Assembly: GCA_951640165.1 (NCBI GenBank) | Contig: OX621258.1 | Location: 8,951,501 to 9,015,500, forward strand | DNA: 64,000 nt | Direction: 5' to 3' | From: Pseudoips prasinana | Taxonomy: Eukaryota > Arthropoda > Insecta > Lepidoptera > Nolidae | Part shown: positions 1 through 9,880 of the stretch, in pieces | Layout of the letters: each line of letters begins with the position of its first letter | How positions within the stretch are numbered: position 1 is the stretch's first letter | The notes under the pieces: model-generated | Database searches by the model: none | The model's input: only the letters and a program-made list of their open reading frames with translations | What the model was told of the DNA's origin: nothing | Made by a program: the position numbers and the translations under genes

Positions 1-7
1 AGTTTCC

Positions 8-145
8 ATCGTACACACGGCTACACATCAAGCTATACATTCCCAGTATAAGCTGATCTTGCGTTGTATAGGATTTCCATACAATGTCAGGTCAGCTTAT
101 ATTGGAAATGTATAACCTGATATGTAGCCGTGTCTACAAGCTCTG
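8..145. repeat. Foldback (inverted-repeat) element inside a SINE-C tail
   Basis: The sequence from about 12 to 74 is mirrored as an imperfect reverse complement from about 78 to 141; the outer ends ACACGGCTAC and GTAGCCGTGT match perfectly. The flanks (TTTCCATCGTAC on the left, CTACAAGCTCTGCTTAGTTTGGG on the right, to about 185) rejoin into the 3' tail of SINE family C, so this looks like a small non-autonomous DNA transposon (MITE) inserted into an older SINE. The target duplication is ambiguous. No coding capacity. Confidence 0.6.
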
Positions 146-185
146 CTTAGTTTGGGATCAGACGCCAGGATATTATTATTTCTGT

Positions 186-603
186 TTATATATAATTATT
201 ACTGTCACATTGCGATATCCTCAAGATCCTCGGAGTCCAGCAGTGGTCATTCGTCTGACACGATGACGTCAATGAGGGCACATAGCTACAAGCTTTTGCG
301 AGGTTATTTTAGTGATTATCTTTGAGTGTCCTTTCTATAAATAAAATACGAGTGTGCTTTGAATCTCTCAAATGGAATTCGGAGAGGTGTAGTGTAAAAG
401 GTGAGACAGCGGTTTCACACTCCGGGGAACCATTAGCAAACAGTAATGGAACCGAGACAAAGCGAGAATTGCTCTCCGAACCCAATTCTATTTGATTTTG
501 TCTTTGTGTGTACGATTTCCAAGGTATATTCGAAACGCGTAGGATTTTGAAGCATTTTAAGGTTCTGTACGTCAAAAGGAAATAATATTACATCGACATC
601 CGA
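186..603. other. Unassigned stretch
   Basis: No convincing gene or recognised repeat. Overlapping short open frames on the minus strand have no recognisable motif. An AATAAA occurs near 341. Confidence 0.4.
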
Positions 604-775
604 TTTATATGACCTTTCACTCCACAAGTCGTGGGTTCGATTCATACAGACGAGCTAAGAACACGTCTGTTTGTCCTGAGTCTGGGTGTAATTATCTTTA
701 TAAGTATTTATGTGCAAAAGTAAAGTAGTATATCAGATATCTGGTACGATATTGCAAAATAGAGGATTGTAAAAA
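604..775 (+). mobile_element. SINE family C, partial
   Basis: A tRNA-promoter B-box-like stretch (GTCGTGGGTTCGATTC) is followed by the family's body (TTTGTCCTGAGTCTGGGTG) and TATCAGATATCTGG, as in the fuller copy at 49655-49875. The 5' tRNA-like A-box part is degraded and the tail is lost. Confidence 0.6.
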
Positions 776-844
776 GAAACCTCTTAGCCTGCCTGTCTGT
801 TACGATTCTTTTAGTCAGGAACGCTTGGAGGTATTGTGTTGCTC

Positions 845-1221
845 ACTATGGGCCTTATCAGGAGACTCAAGGTCACCCAAAGAGCAATGGAAAGGGCTAT
901 GCTTGGAGTTTCCCTGCGAGACCGAATCAGAAATGTTGAGATGCGGATCTCAGGCGATCCAAAGTAACTGACATAGCCGTAAGAATTGCCAAGCTGAAGT
1001 GGCAGTGGGCAGGGCACATAGCTCGTAGAGCCGACGGCCGCTGGGGCAGAAAGGTTCTCGAGTGGCGACCACGAACCGGAAGACGCAGCGTGGGCAGGAC
1101 AAGATGGACCGATGATCTTGTGCGGGTCGCTGGAAATCGCTGGATGCGGATAGCGCAAGACCGACAATTGTGGAGATCTTTGAGGGAGGCCTTTGTCCAG
1201 CATTGGACGTCTTTCGGCTGA
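845..1221 (+). pseudogene. RTE-like LINE ORF2, C-terminal fragment
   Basis: Read on the plus strand, 845-1221 encodes the C-terminus of a non-LTR reverse transcriptase: the pieces LRDRIRNVE, KLKWQWAGHIARR, GRRSVGRTRWTDDLVRVAG and AFVQHWTSFG are followed by TGA at 1219-1221. The W-x-W-AGHIARR motif and the following R-x-x-R-W-x-D-D segment are typical of arthropod RTE-type ORF2 ends. A frameshift lies near 950. The copy is strongly 5'-truncated: no endonuclease or YxDD region is present. The tail is a short TGATGATGG run, as is usual for these LINEs. It is a dead insertion. Confidence 0.8.
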
Positions 1222-1495
1222 TATGATGATGGAGGTATTAAGTTGAATTATTATTTTATAATTATTATAACATTCTATGATATTGTAAGTAATAAAACTG
1301 TTGTCGTAGAAATACGAAATTTGACAAGAAGCAACCTCTTGTAACAATCCTAGCTTTGTAGTTACATCACAAAAATCGAACAATTGCGTGTCTCGTAACA
1401 AAAGGGTTCTGTACCACTGATTTTTTATTACCTTTGCTATTTGTTGTTCTTGCGCCAATATAAATGTCTGCCTATGGTTATCTGCTATATTACCT
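1222..1495. other. Unassigned AT-rich stretch
   Basis: No feature recognised. A long minus-strand open frame (811-1458) covers it but is mostly the antisense of the LINE fragment at 845-1221 and is not considered a gene. Confidence 0.4.
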
Positions 1496-1497
1496 AT

Positions 1498-1590
1498 GGT
1501 TCATGAGATACGGTTCACCGATAGATAGACTGCTGTAGCGTAGTAAAAGGGTACCATTGATACCCTTTGGGTACAGAACCCTAAAAAATG
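1498..1590 (+). repeat. Repeat family E, 3' end only
   Basis: GAGATACGGTTCACCGATAG and CCTTTGGGTACAGAACCCTAAAA match the end of the dispersed family seen at 21958-22251 and 62846-63110. Only the terminal ~90 bp is present. Confidence 0.6.
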
Positions 1591-1726
1591 AAAAAATATG
1601 GTGTATGTACAGAATCCTATCCTAGTCATACTAGACCGGGTTTTTGGAAGTAGCAATATCAATGATACCCCACAAATTGCAAGAATCCATAGCTTACCAC
1701 TAGCTATGGATTCTTAAAAAACTTAG

Positions 1727-1863
1727 AACCGATTATACCGTTAAAAATAAACGCGATCAATGGACGCTAAACTCAGCTACATGACACTAAACTGAGTTTA
1801 ACGTCCTGTAGCGTCCTGAAGATCGCGTTTAATTTTAACGATCAGTCAATCTGAAATCGGCTC
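1727..1863. repeat. Foldback element (MITE-like)
   Basis: Left arm CCGTTAAAAATAAACGCGATC and right arm GATCGCGTTTAATTTTAACG form an inverted repeat with further imperfect pairing outward (ACCGATTAT / ATCGGCT) and inward (GGACGCTAAACTCAG against GAGTTTAACGTCC). No coding capacity and no clear target duplication. Confidence 0.6.
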
Positions 1864-1884
1864 TTAGTAGTTATCGTCATCTTC

Positions 1885-2046
1885 ATCATGATATCGGCCA
1901 AAAGACTACTACTGCTGGATAAAAGCCTCTTCCAAAAATCTTCACAACTGTCGGTCCTACGCTACCTGCATTCAGCGGCTTCCAGCGACCCTTACAAGAT
2001 CATCGGTCCACCTTATAGGGGTCAGGCAACGCTGCGTCTTCCGTTT
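1885..2046 (-). pseudogene. RTE-like LINE 3' fragment
   Basis: The reverse complement aligns by eye with the LINE tail at 845-1221 (shared GGACCGATGATCTTGT, GTCGCTGGA and a GATATCATGATGA end). It is diverged and interrupted, so it is an older copy of the same family in opposite orientation. Confidence 0.65.
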
Positions 2047-2419
2047 CGACTTGCTAATATTTAAACATAAATTATAATAATAATATGAATTTAAGACTGT
2101 GAAGAATTGAAAGTATAGCTCAGAATATAATAGAATACTTTACTCACTCACACATGAGAAATACATGCATGAAACAATAATAGAGCCGTAGGAGTGTTAG
2201 CAAGGGAATATAAAATTTTGATGTTATTTTTTTTTATTGATTGATTCAGGATGCTAGTTCAATTGACGCTGGACGATTTAATTTATGAATTCCCAGTAGG
2301 TATTGCGCTTAGATTTACCCTTTGCATTGTGAATAATGCCATTTAACTAGATTGTGATAGATTGGAAGATGCTATCATTATGCTATGGTATTCAACATGA
2401 ACTGTAATAATAATAAGTT
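2047..2419. other. Mostly unassigned; family F scrap at 2280-2345
   Basis: AATTTATGAATTCCCA and TTACCCTTTGCATTGTGAATAATGCC resemble one arm of the foldback family F (see 62385-62760). The rest has no recognised feature. Confidence 0.4.
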
Positions 2420-2775
2420 CTTCCTGGTTGATTTCGGGAACGGCGGCCAGTCAATGGACTAGCCGTCTGCGCAAGACATAATATAGTGCACAAGTGTGTG
2501 CGCGAACACAGGGCGCTTCCTATTCCATGAGAGTCATGATTCGATGGGACGCCATGCAACACGACCGGAAAGAGGTTAGTTACAGGACCGACAGATTAAC
2601 GTGCTCTCCTAGGCACGGAGGTGTGATTCCGCCAACTCCCAGACTTTGGGCTACTGTAGAAAAAAATTCTTAACAGAAAATTCCCAATTTCACTTTTGGG
2701 TGCGACCCGGGTTTTGAACCCAGCATCTCATTGTCTTTGCAGGATGAACTGTAAACACATTAGCTAGCCATGTTA
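2420..2775 (-). mobile_element. SINE family B, minus strand
   Basis: The reverse complement shows a B-box-like GGTTCAAAACCCGGGT near 2710-2730, then CCCAAAGTCTGGGAGTTGGCGG, the CCTCTTTCCGGTCGTGTTGC segment, and the end near 2425-2460 (AGTCCATTGACTGGCCGCCG). These match copies at 29045, 38853 and 47530. It is more diverged than those copies and has no tail repeat. Confidence 0.75.
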
Positions 2776-3265
2776 GCAAGGGAACTCGTAAGTTGATCAA
2801 AATTCATTTCAAAATGGCCGTCATAGCCGAACAGTCTATAACCGTTTGCTCCGTGATAAAAATAAAAAAAGCTGTTTAAAGTGCAGTGTGTACGTTAATA
2901 TTGTGTTATAATTACTTATAGAACACTTATTAGTGTTATCACAAAGTATCGAACAACAATTAATCGTATTAAAGGTTAATAACAACAATTCATATTCAAT
3001 TCTTTATAAAAAAGAAGTAAATCAGTGACTAGTTACAAACCGCCGAGCTGTGTTGAAAAAAACGCGTAAGCGCCGCGTTTTTCACGGCGCTTATGACCTT
3101 CTCGTCGGCGAAATCCAAGCAACGAAGAGTGTGCATATCTTTCATTGCTACTCGTCGTGTTTTTTACCCTGCGCGTACGCAAGTGAGTCATCGCAACTTA
3201 ACTAAAAGCACCTTCTATTTATTTAAAAGTAACTTTTGAGTGCCGCAACGATACAAACATCGAAA
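2776..3265 (+). other. Probable 5' UTR/flank of LINE-1
   Basis: No ORF. Contains a hairpin AAGCGCCG / CGGCGCTT at about 3067-3091. Its position directly upstream of the ORF1 of LINE-1 suggests 5' UTR, but the true 5' end of the element cannot be fixed from one copy. Confidence 0.4.
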
Positions 3266-4336
3266 ATGCAATGTGCAGCTTGTCAGTCGCCTGTCGAAGA
3301 TCACCTATATTTGAAATGCCGGCTGTGTTTATTATTTTATCACAATCTTTGTATCAGCATATCTAATAAGGAGTTTAAAAACCTTAGTAATGATTCCAAG
3401 GCTAAATGGTCATGTCCGGCGTGTCGCAGTAATGCTCCTAAGAGTGATAATTCTAACACGCCGGTCCGGCCAGTGGTGTCACCCGGTTCGCGTTCTAACA
3501 TTAATGCGGCTAGGCGCGGGGCGACTGAGCCGCGCGCCGCTAAGGATACGAATACTTCCTGCTCGCCCTCTAGTTTATCACGTTCCGATATCCGCACTAT
3601 AATAAAGGAAGAACTGCAGGCATGCATGACTGATTTCAAGACCAATATTAATAGCCAATTACGTGAAATGAAAGACGATATTAGAAATTTCAAAGATTCG
3701 ATTACTTTTATGAACAAGAATTTCGAGCAACTAAATACTGACATAAAAGCATACAAAGTAGATATCGATCGCATCAAGAATGAAAATGAATGTCTTAAAA
3801 ATGATATCATGGCTATATCAGCGCGCTGTACCCAATTAGACCAACTTATGCGTTCTTCCAATCTAGAAATTCAATGCGTACCTGAACATAAGACGGAAAA
3901 CATAATTTCAATTGTCAAACAACTTGGTAAAGTGGTGGCTTGCCCCATTAACGATACAGAGATAACATACTGAAGTAGAATTGCTAAAAAACACCCGGAA
4001 AGTCAACTCCCCCGTGCAATACTGGTAAGACTAAGCAGCCCCCGTTTACGCGATACTCTTTTAGCGGCTACTATAAAGTATAACAAGCTGCACCCTGATG
4101 ATAAGCTGAACTCGAGTCAATTGAGTATTAGTGGAAATAAGAAATCTATATATGTGTCTGAAAATTTATCGCCCGAGAACAAGTCACTTCACGCTGCAGC
4201 GCGATTCAAAGCCAAAGAACTAAACTACAAGCACGTATGGGTGCGTAGCGGTCGTATATATATGCGTAAAACTGATACATCTGAATATATTTATGTGCGC
4301 AATGCAGTAACTTTAGATAAACTGTCAAATCAGTAA
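3266..4336 (+). pseudogene. LINE-1 ORF1: PHD-finger, coiled-coil, FP-like protein, one stop
   Basis: The first ATG in the open frame is 3266 (the frame is open upstream without an ATG). The protein opens with a C4HC3 PHD-type zinc finger: C3, C6, C18, C21, H26, C29, C50, C53. A polar linker rich in S/P/R follows, then a long coiled coil (about residues 110-200). A TGA at 3971-3973 interrupts the frame; the same frame continues without shift to TAA at 4336, giving 356 codons in all. The distal part ends in a domain (FKAKELNYKHVWVRSGRIYM) of the type shared with baculovirus FP proteins and many insect LINE ORF1s. The expected role is binding of element RNA. The single nonsense change is the only break seen. 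Confidence 0.8.
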
Positions 4337-4385
4337 TTATTGTATTATTCGTCATCTTTTTGTACTCCATAAAAATAATCTTTAG

Positions 4386-7271
4386 TTAATACTTATTACA
4401 TTTTTAAAATTCTCGTCCATAAGTATATATTTTCAAAACGTTAGAGGTTTACGCACTAAGACGTTAGAATTATATAAACATGTTTTGAGCTGTGATTACG
4501 ACGTTATTGTACTGTGTGAAACATGGTTAAACCATACTATATTTAACTCAGAAATGTTTGATGATCGTTACACTATATATAGACGTGATCGAGAGACCAG
4601 TGAATTTCACAAAAATAAATCAGGTGGTGGTGTTTTAATCGCTATATCTAGGCGTTTTGACTCACGTAGGCTAACCCAGATCGAGAGTGGCTGCGAAGAC
4701 CTTTGGGTGGAACTAGATATGAGTAAATCACGGAACTCTCCAGATAAATTGTACATATGTGCCGTTTATTTACCTCCCCCGGTTCAAAAACATATTTTTG
4801 AACATTTTATAGACAATACTAATCGTATTTTAGAATCACATTTTAATACATTAATATTAGGGGATTTTAATCTAAGTTCAGTAACGTGGCCCAGTAATGA
4901 GAACATTACATCTTTGCCGCCATCTTTTCCTGGCCCACTCGGGAACAAATTACTCGATTTTATAGCTCTCAATAACTTAAGGCAAGAAAACACAATACTT
5001 AATAACCAAGGAAAAATTTTAGACCTAGTACTCTCTACTGAAACAATTGACCATATGCAAGAAAGCAAATACGTTCTCAGCAATATTGACCCATACCATC
5101 CGCCTTTGGAATTTGTCTTATCGCAATATCCTACAATAGGACTTTCCCCCAAAATTCCCAGTGATAAGTATAATTTTTACAAAGCAGATTATAATAAAAT
5201 TATAAGCGAACTCAAGTCTATCCCTTGGGTTGAAGAACTCTCGGTTTTGACGAGCGTGGATGATATGGTGGATATGTTTTATAGGACGATCAGAGAAACA
5301 ATTTCAAAATATGTACCTCTAAGTAAGATTACACATCAAAAGTATCCCTGCTGGTACACTAAGGAACTCATAAAGTTGTTAAAAGAGAAGCATAAAATAC
5401 GTACAAGGTACTACAAATACGGGAATCCTCTGGATGAGTTGTCTTTTTTGTCACTGAAAAAACGTTGTTTATCATTAATAGAATCGTGCTACAGGAACTA
5501 TATTGATAACTTGGAGAACTCCTTTTCAAAGAATCCAAAATTATTTTGGACTCACTTAAAAAATAAACGCCAAAACAGAAGTACTTATCCATCATCAATG
5601 TATTTAGATAACAGGCAAGTTTCTAATGGTTCTGGTATTTGTAATCTTTTTGCGTCCTACTTTGCGTCTGTTTATAAGACACCATCTTCAATTTCCACAC
5701 ATTACCGTGACCCTACATTACAGTGTTCGTCAAATACTGAGTACTTGGCGGCAATGTCTTTCTCTCAGAATGAGGTGCTAACGGGCCTTAAACGTTTGGA
5801 TCGAAATAAAGGAGCCGGTCCCGATGGTATACCCAGTCTTTTTGCAATAGAATGTCGTGTAGCGCTCTCCTTACCGCTCTCGATAATATATAACAGGTCA
5901 ATAGAATCCGGATACTTTCCTACCGCACGGAAGGATTCGAAGGTTGTGCCCATTCCTAAACCAGGGGATATTGCAGCTATAAAAAATTATAGGCCAATTT
6001 CTATATTACCTGTTTTCGGTAAATTATTTGAAACATTAATAAAACCCACTATTAATTGGCATATAAAGCAACGAATATCACCACAGCAGTTTGGTTTCCA
6101 CAGTTCTCGATCCACAACAACCAACCTTATTTCATTTGTGACCTTTTTGACTGATTCAGTTGATTCTAACATCCCAGTTGACACAATTTACACTGATATA
6201 AGCAAAGCGTTCGATACCGTCGACCACAATATCCTTATTAGTAAACTCTCCGAATTTGGTATAGCCGGAAACTTGCTAAACTGGTTTTCCTCGTATTTAA
6301 GCAATCGGACTTCCAGGGTAGTTGTTAGTGGTTATTCATCTAAATCATTTATAGCACAATCAGGCGTGCCCCAAGGATCGATTCTCGGCCCGATTCTGTT
6401 TAATCTATTTATAAACGATATTGTACCACTGTTCAAACATAGTAAATGTTATCTTTATGCAGATGATCTCAAGCTGACAAAACAAATAAAAACTCAACGA
6501 GACGCTTTTCTGCTGCAGGAAGATTTGAATTGTTTAGTTGACTGGTGTGGTAGGAATGGCCTAGCATTGAACATAGAAAAATGTAAATATATACAATTCT
6601 CACGCAGTACTCGACTGAACTCGCAGATATACACTATCAATGGTAAGGCATTGGAAGAAGTGACTACAATCAGAGATTTGGGAGTTCATTTGGATAGTAA
6701 AATTAGATTCCACACTCATATTGATAAAATAGCAAACAAAGCCTTTCAAATGCTAGGCTTTGTTATAAGGAATTCTAAAGACTTCAAAAAACCACAAACA
6801 TAAATTATACTTTTCTCAACCTTAGTTCGATCTAGTCTAGAGTACTGTGCACAGGTCTGGTCACCACACTATGATATACACATTAAGCGTCTTGAGAGAG
6901 TGCAAAAACGTTTTCTCTGGCACCTTTCATATCAGTGTCACAAAGCGAAAGTATTGCCGACATATGAAAGTCGCCTAAAACATTTTAAGCTCCTTAGTTT
7001 ATCCGATCGGAGAAAATTATTGGACCAGATTTTCCTACATAAATTAATTAATGGTGACCTAGACTGTTCGACTCTTTTAGAAAAAATAAATGTAAATGCG
7101 CCATCAAAGTTACCCCGTGCAAGTAAATACGCTCTTTTTTCAATCAAATCATCGAAAACCAACTTGGGTCAAAACGCCACTATGAACAGATTATTAAGTC
7201 AGTACAATAAACTAACGAAAAATTTTTTTTTTGGTGTGTGGGTAGTTATAGTGGCAACAACAAAAATTTGA
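4386..7271 (+). pseudogene. LINE-1 ORF2: endonuclease + reverse transcriptase, one stop
   Basis: The frame is open from 4386; the characteristic start of the APE-type endonuclease, FQNVRGLRTKT, is encoded from about 4431 without an upstream ATG. Further endonuclease motifs are CETWL, RRDR, GGGVLIAI, GDFNLSS and YHPPLEF. The reverse transcriptase shows NYRPISILPVFGKL, QFGFHSSRSTT, TDISKAFDTVDHN, GVPQGSILGP and the catalytic YADD at about 6456-6467. TAA at 6801-6803 is the only break; the same frame resumes (LVRSSLEYCAQVW) through 7271. The enzyme would nick target DNA and copy the element RNA there. The clade is not settled by eye (Daphne/CR1/jockey group). Confidence 0.85.
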
Positions 7272-7429
7272 GCTCTGTTTATTATAAATATTTAAAATAC
7301 TTATGTACATTATATTATGCTAATTTAAAGTTATAATTCATTTGCTACACCCAATTCACTCATATCAACTATCAAATATTCACTATTTCTCATTCTAATT
7401 TAAAAATCACTACCTCACTGCAATTCACT

Positions 7430-8227
7430 ATGGACCTGTACTCGAAATTGTCTGAACAATTAGAACAGCTGGCTGAATCACTCTCCAACAGGATGACTCA
7501 ACAGGAAGATGATCTTAAATCTGCAGCTGCTGCTGAGGTTCCCCACAAAACTGTCGCTAGCTTGACAAAGGAGTTAGCCGACTTCAAAAGTTTTGTATGC
7601 AGTACTCTGAGTGCACTAAGGACCCAGATTGAGCTCCTGATGTTGGGCTTGGATAGACATGAGATGGCATCACGCAGGAAAGTACTGCTTCTCCATGGAG
7701 TAAAGGGCGAAGAAGATCCTAAATCATCTGTGGTAGGCATATTACACGACCAAATGAAATTGACAGATGTGGCCTCATCTGATATATCTGTTTGCCATCG
7801 CTTGGGGTCCAATAAAAGTAAGCCACGACCTCTTCTGATTCGATTCAAGCACCACAGCACAAGAGATGATGTGTGGAAGGCCAAGACTTCACTTAAGGGC
7901 ACTGGTTTCACATTGACCGAATTCCTCACGAAGCCACGGCATGATGTCTTTATAAATTGTCGCAAATTCTTCGGAGAAAGGAACTCTTGGACGTCCGATG
8001 GGAAAATCGTGGTACTGTTGCCAGACAAATCCAGGCGGAAGATAGAGACTAGTGCTGAGCTTTGCCGTCTAACTGCTCAGTTCCCAGCCACTCAGCCTCC
8101 GTTGAACGCTGCACGTAAACCAGCTTCCGCGGGTCAAACGTCGCTCTCTGCAGATAAACCAGCGGGAGAAAAACCGGCGGCGACAGCTTCTTCATCTGAC
8201 AAAAGGAGCCGAAGACAAGCGAAGTGA
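7430..8227 (+). CDS. LINE-2 ORF1: coiled-coil RNA-binding-like protein
   Basis: 265 codons from an ATG, uninterrupted. The N-terminal ~75 residues are heptad-like and polar (MDLYSKLSEQLEQLAESL), predicting a coiled coil. The middle has SRRKVLLLHGVKGEED and PRPLLIRFKHHSTRDDVW, resembling the RRM-plus-C-terminal-domain organisation of L1-type ORF1 proteins. The C-terminus is low-complexity A/P/K/S ending KRSRRQAK. The likely function is multimerisation and binding of element RNA. No zinc knuckle is visible. It differs in kind from the PHD-type ORF1 of LINE-1. Confidence 0.75.
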   Translation: MDLYSKLSEQLEQLAESLSNRMTQQEDDLKSAAAAEVPHKTVASLTKELADFKSFVCSTLSALRTQIELLMLGLDRHEMASRRKVLLLHGVKGEEDPKSSVVGILHDQMKLTDVASSDISVCHRLGSNKSKPRPLLIRFKHHSTRDDVWKAKTSLKGTGFTLTEFLTKPRHDVFINCRKFFGERNSWTSDGKIVVLLPDKSRRKIETSAELCRLTAQFPATQPPLNAARKPASAGQTSLSADKPAGEKPAATASSSDKRSRRQAK

Positions 8228-8325
8228 AGTTGTTTTGACCTCTTATATTTAGTTGCTTAATACTTGCGTAAATATGTCACATTCAGTCTTTTTCATTCTT
8301 ATATTGCAACTCATTCCTATTATTA

Positions 8326-9606
8326 GGTCTTTACCTATGAAATTGCCGTTCTGCAGTACTGGCCATTTCAAATCAAAATAATTTTTGTTTGGCTAAGAAT
8401 TCTAATTTCAAATTAATTTTATTTTAAAAACATGGATTCTTTTTTCCAAAAGTAGTCATTTCTTTATTGATTAGTGTTACATTTTCATCGCATTTCAATC
8501 TTTTTCGTCATCATGGATACGTTAAAAATTCGAGTAATTATGGAATATGAGTACCGTCGTGGCAGCAACGCGGCACAAGCGGCACGCAACATCAACGACG
8601 TTTACGGAGCTAACACTACAAACCAACGCACCACCTGTTATTGGTTTGCTCGCTTCCGTTCTGGAAATTTCGACCTGAAAAATGAACCTCGCGGTCGTCC
8701 GAAGACTTTGGTCGACAATGACGAATTAAAGGCGGTTGTGGAAGCTGATGATACACAATCTACGGCTGAATTAGCAGCAGCTTTCGACGTTAGCGTCAAA
8801 ACAATATTGGTCCATTTGCGTCAAATTGGCAAGGTAAAAAAGCTTGACAAATGGGTGCCCCACGAACTCAATGATCGCCAGCGCGAAGTACGCGTCGAGA
8901 CGTGCCTTGCACTGCTCAACAGACACACAAATGAAGGAATTTTGAACCGCATTGTTACCTGCGATGAAAAATGGATTCTGTTTGATAACCGCAAGCGCTC
9001 AGCAAGTTGGTTGGATCCTGGTTCAGCACCTAAACAATGCCCTAAACGAAAACTTACCCCTAGAAAAGTGATGGTCACTGTTTGGTGGTCTAGCGCCGGT
9101 GTGATTCATCACAGCTTCTTACCAAACGGGGTGAGCATTACTGCAGATGTGTACTGTGAAGAACTGAGCACAATGATGGAGAAGCTGGCGCATCTCCAAC
9201 CAGCATTGGTCAATCGCTCGTCTCCGCTGCTCCTGCACGACAACGCGCGACCTCATACTGCACAGCAGACGGTCTCCAAGTTGCAAGAACTGGGGTTGGA
9301 AGCTCTCCGTCATCCGCCCTACTCACCAGACCTTGCGCCTACAGACTACTACTTTTTCCAGAATTTGGATAACTTCTTGGCGGGAAAAAATTCAATACCC
9401 GAGAGGCAGTACAAAATGCCTTTGAAGAATTTGTTGCCTCCCGTCCAGCTGATTTCTTTAAGAAGGGCATCAATAAACTGCCACTGCGATGGCAAAGATG
9501 CATTGATTGCATGGGTGATTACTTCGATTAATACAAATAAAAAAATTCATGAAAAAAATTCGTTTAAATTTTTTCATACAAAACGGCAATTTCATAGGTA
9601 AAGACC
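8326..9606 (+). mobile_element. mariner copy 1 (Tc1/mariner DNA transposon)
   Basis: 1,281 bp bounded by perfect 25-bp inverted repeats: GGTCTTTACCTATGAAATTG... at 8326-8350 and its complement at 9582-9606. It is flanked by the TA target duplication (8324-8325 and 9607-9608) expected for mariner. It sits in the spacer between ORF1 and ORF2 of LINE-2, in the same orientation. It is almost identical to the copy at 50963-52244; the differences I can see are a missing A (six instead of seven at 9385-9390) and G versus A in codon 143. Confidence 0.95.
8513..9531 (+). pseudogene. mariner transposase, frameshifted copy
   Basis: The likely start is the ATG at 8513 (MDTLKIRVIMEYEYRRG). Features in order: N-terminal helix-turn-helix DNA-binding region (GSNAAQAARNINDVYG; DVSVKTILVHLRQIG), linker WVPHEL, and the catalytic triad D151 (TCDEKW), D243 (LHDNARPH) and D278 (LAPTDYYFF). 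D243 and D278 are separated by 34 residues, the DD34D signature of mariner. Loss of one A in the run at 9385-9390 shifts the frame about 48 codons before the original stop (TAA 9529-9531), replacing the C-terminus, so this copy is probably inactive. It resembles the cecropia-type/Hsmar1-like subfamily. Confidence 0.92.
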
Positions 9607-9880
9607 TATTATTTTGTGAATTTTAATGACGGTATTTAGATTATAAGGTTATGCTAAACTTTAGGTTAACATTTTAACTTTGCTTGTCTCTGACATTGAC
9701 TTTTTAAAGTTCGGTGAAATATGTCTTACAAGAATTGGGCTTTTTGCCCTGTTTTGCGTTTTGTTTTTTTTGTGAGTGTACTGGGGTTGGCTTATTTATT
9801 TTTGATTTTCAGACTAAAAGGATTATATAGATATTTATTTTATTTACTTATATTTATATATATACATTTATTTACATATT

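Larger units (their letters stand above)
3266..7271 (+). mobile_element. LINE-1: non-LTR retrotransposon (CR1/jockey-like)
   Basis: Nearly full-length two-ORF retroelement. ORF1 (3266-4336) and ORF2 (about 4386-7271) lie in sense, separated by about 50 bp. Each is interrupted by a single in-frame stop and is otherwise open, so the copy is defective but young-looking. The 3' end is not clean: after 7215 the frame runs into a T-rich stretch and a piece (TAGTTATAGTGGCAACAACA) that resembles family E, so the native 3' UTR and tail appear lost or replaced. LINE-2 starts immediately downstream. Confidence 0.85.

Noticed and set aside
811..1458. 215-codon minus-strand open frame
   Set aside because: Mostly antisense to the RTE-like LINE ORF2 fragment at 845-1221; no domain in its own translation.
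3340..3861. 173-codon minus-strand open frame
   Set aside because: Antisense shadow of LINE-1 ORF1; composition only.
7498..8028. 176-codon minus-strand open frame
   Set aside because: Antisense shadow of LINE-2 ORF1.
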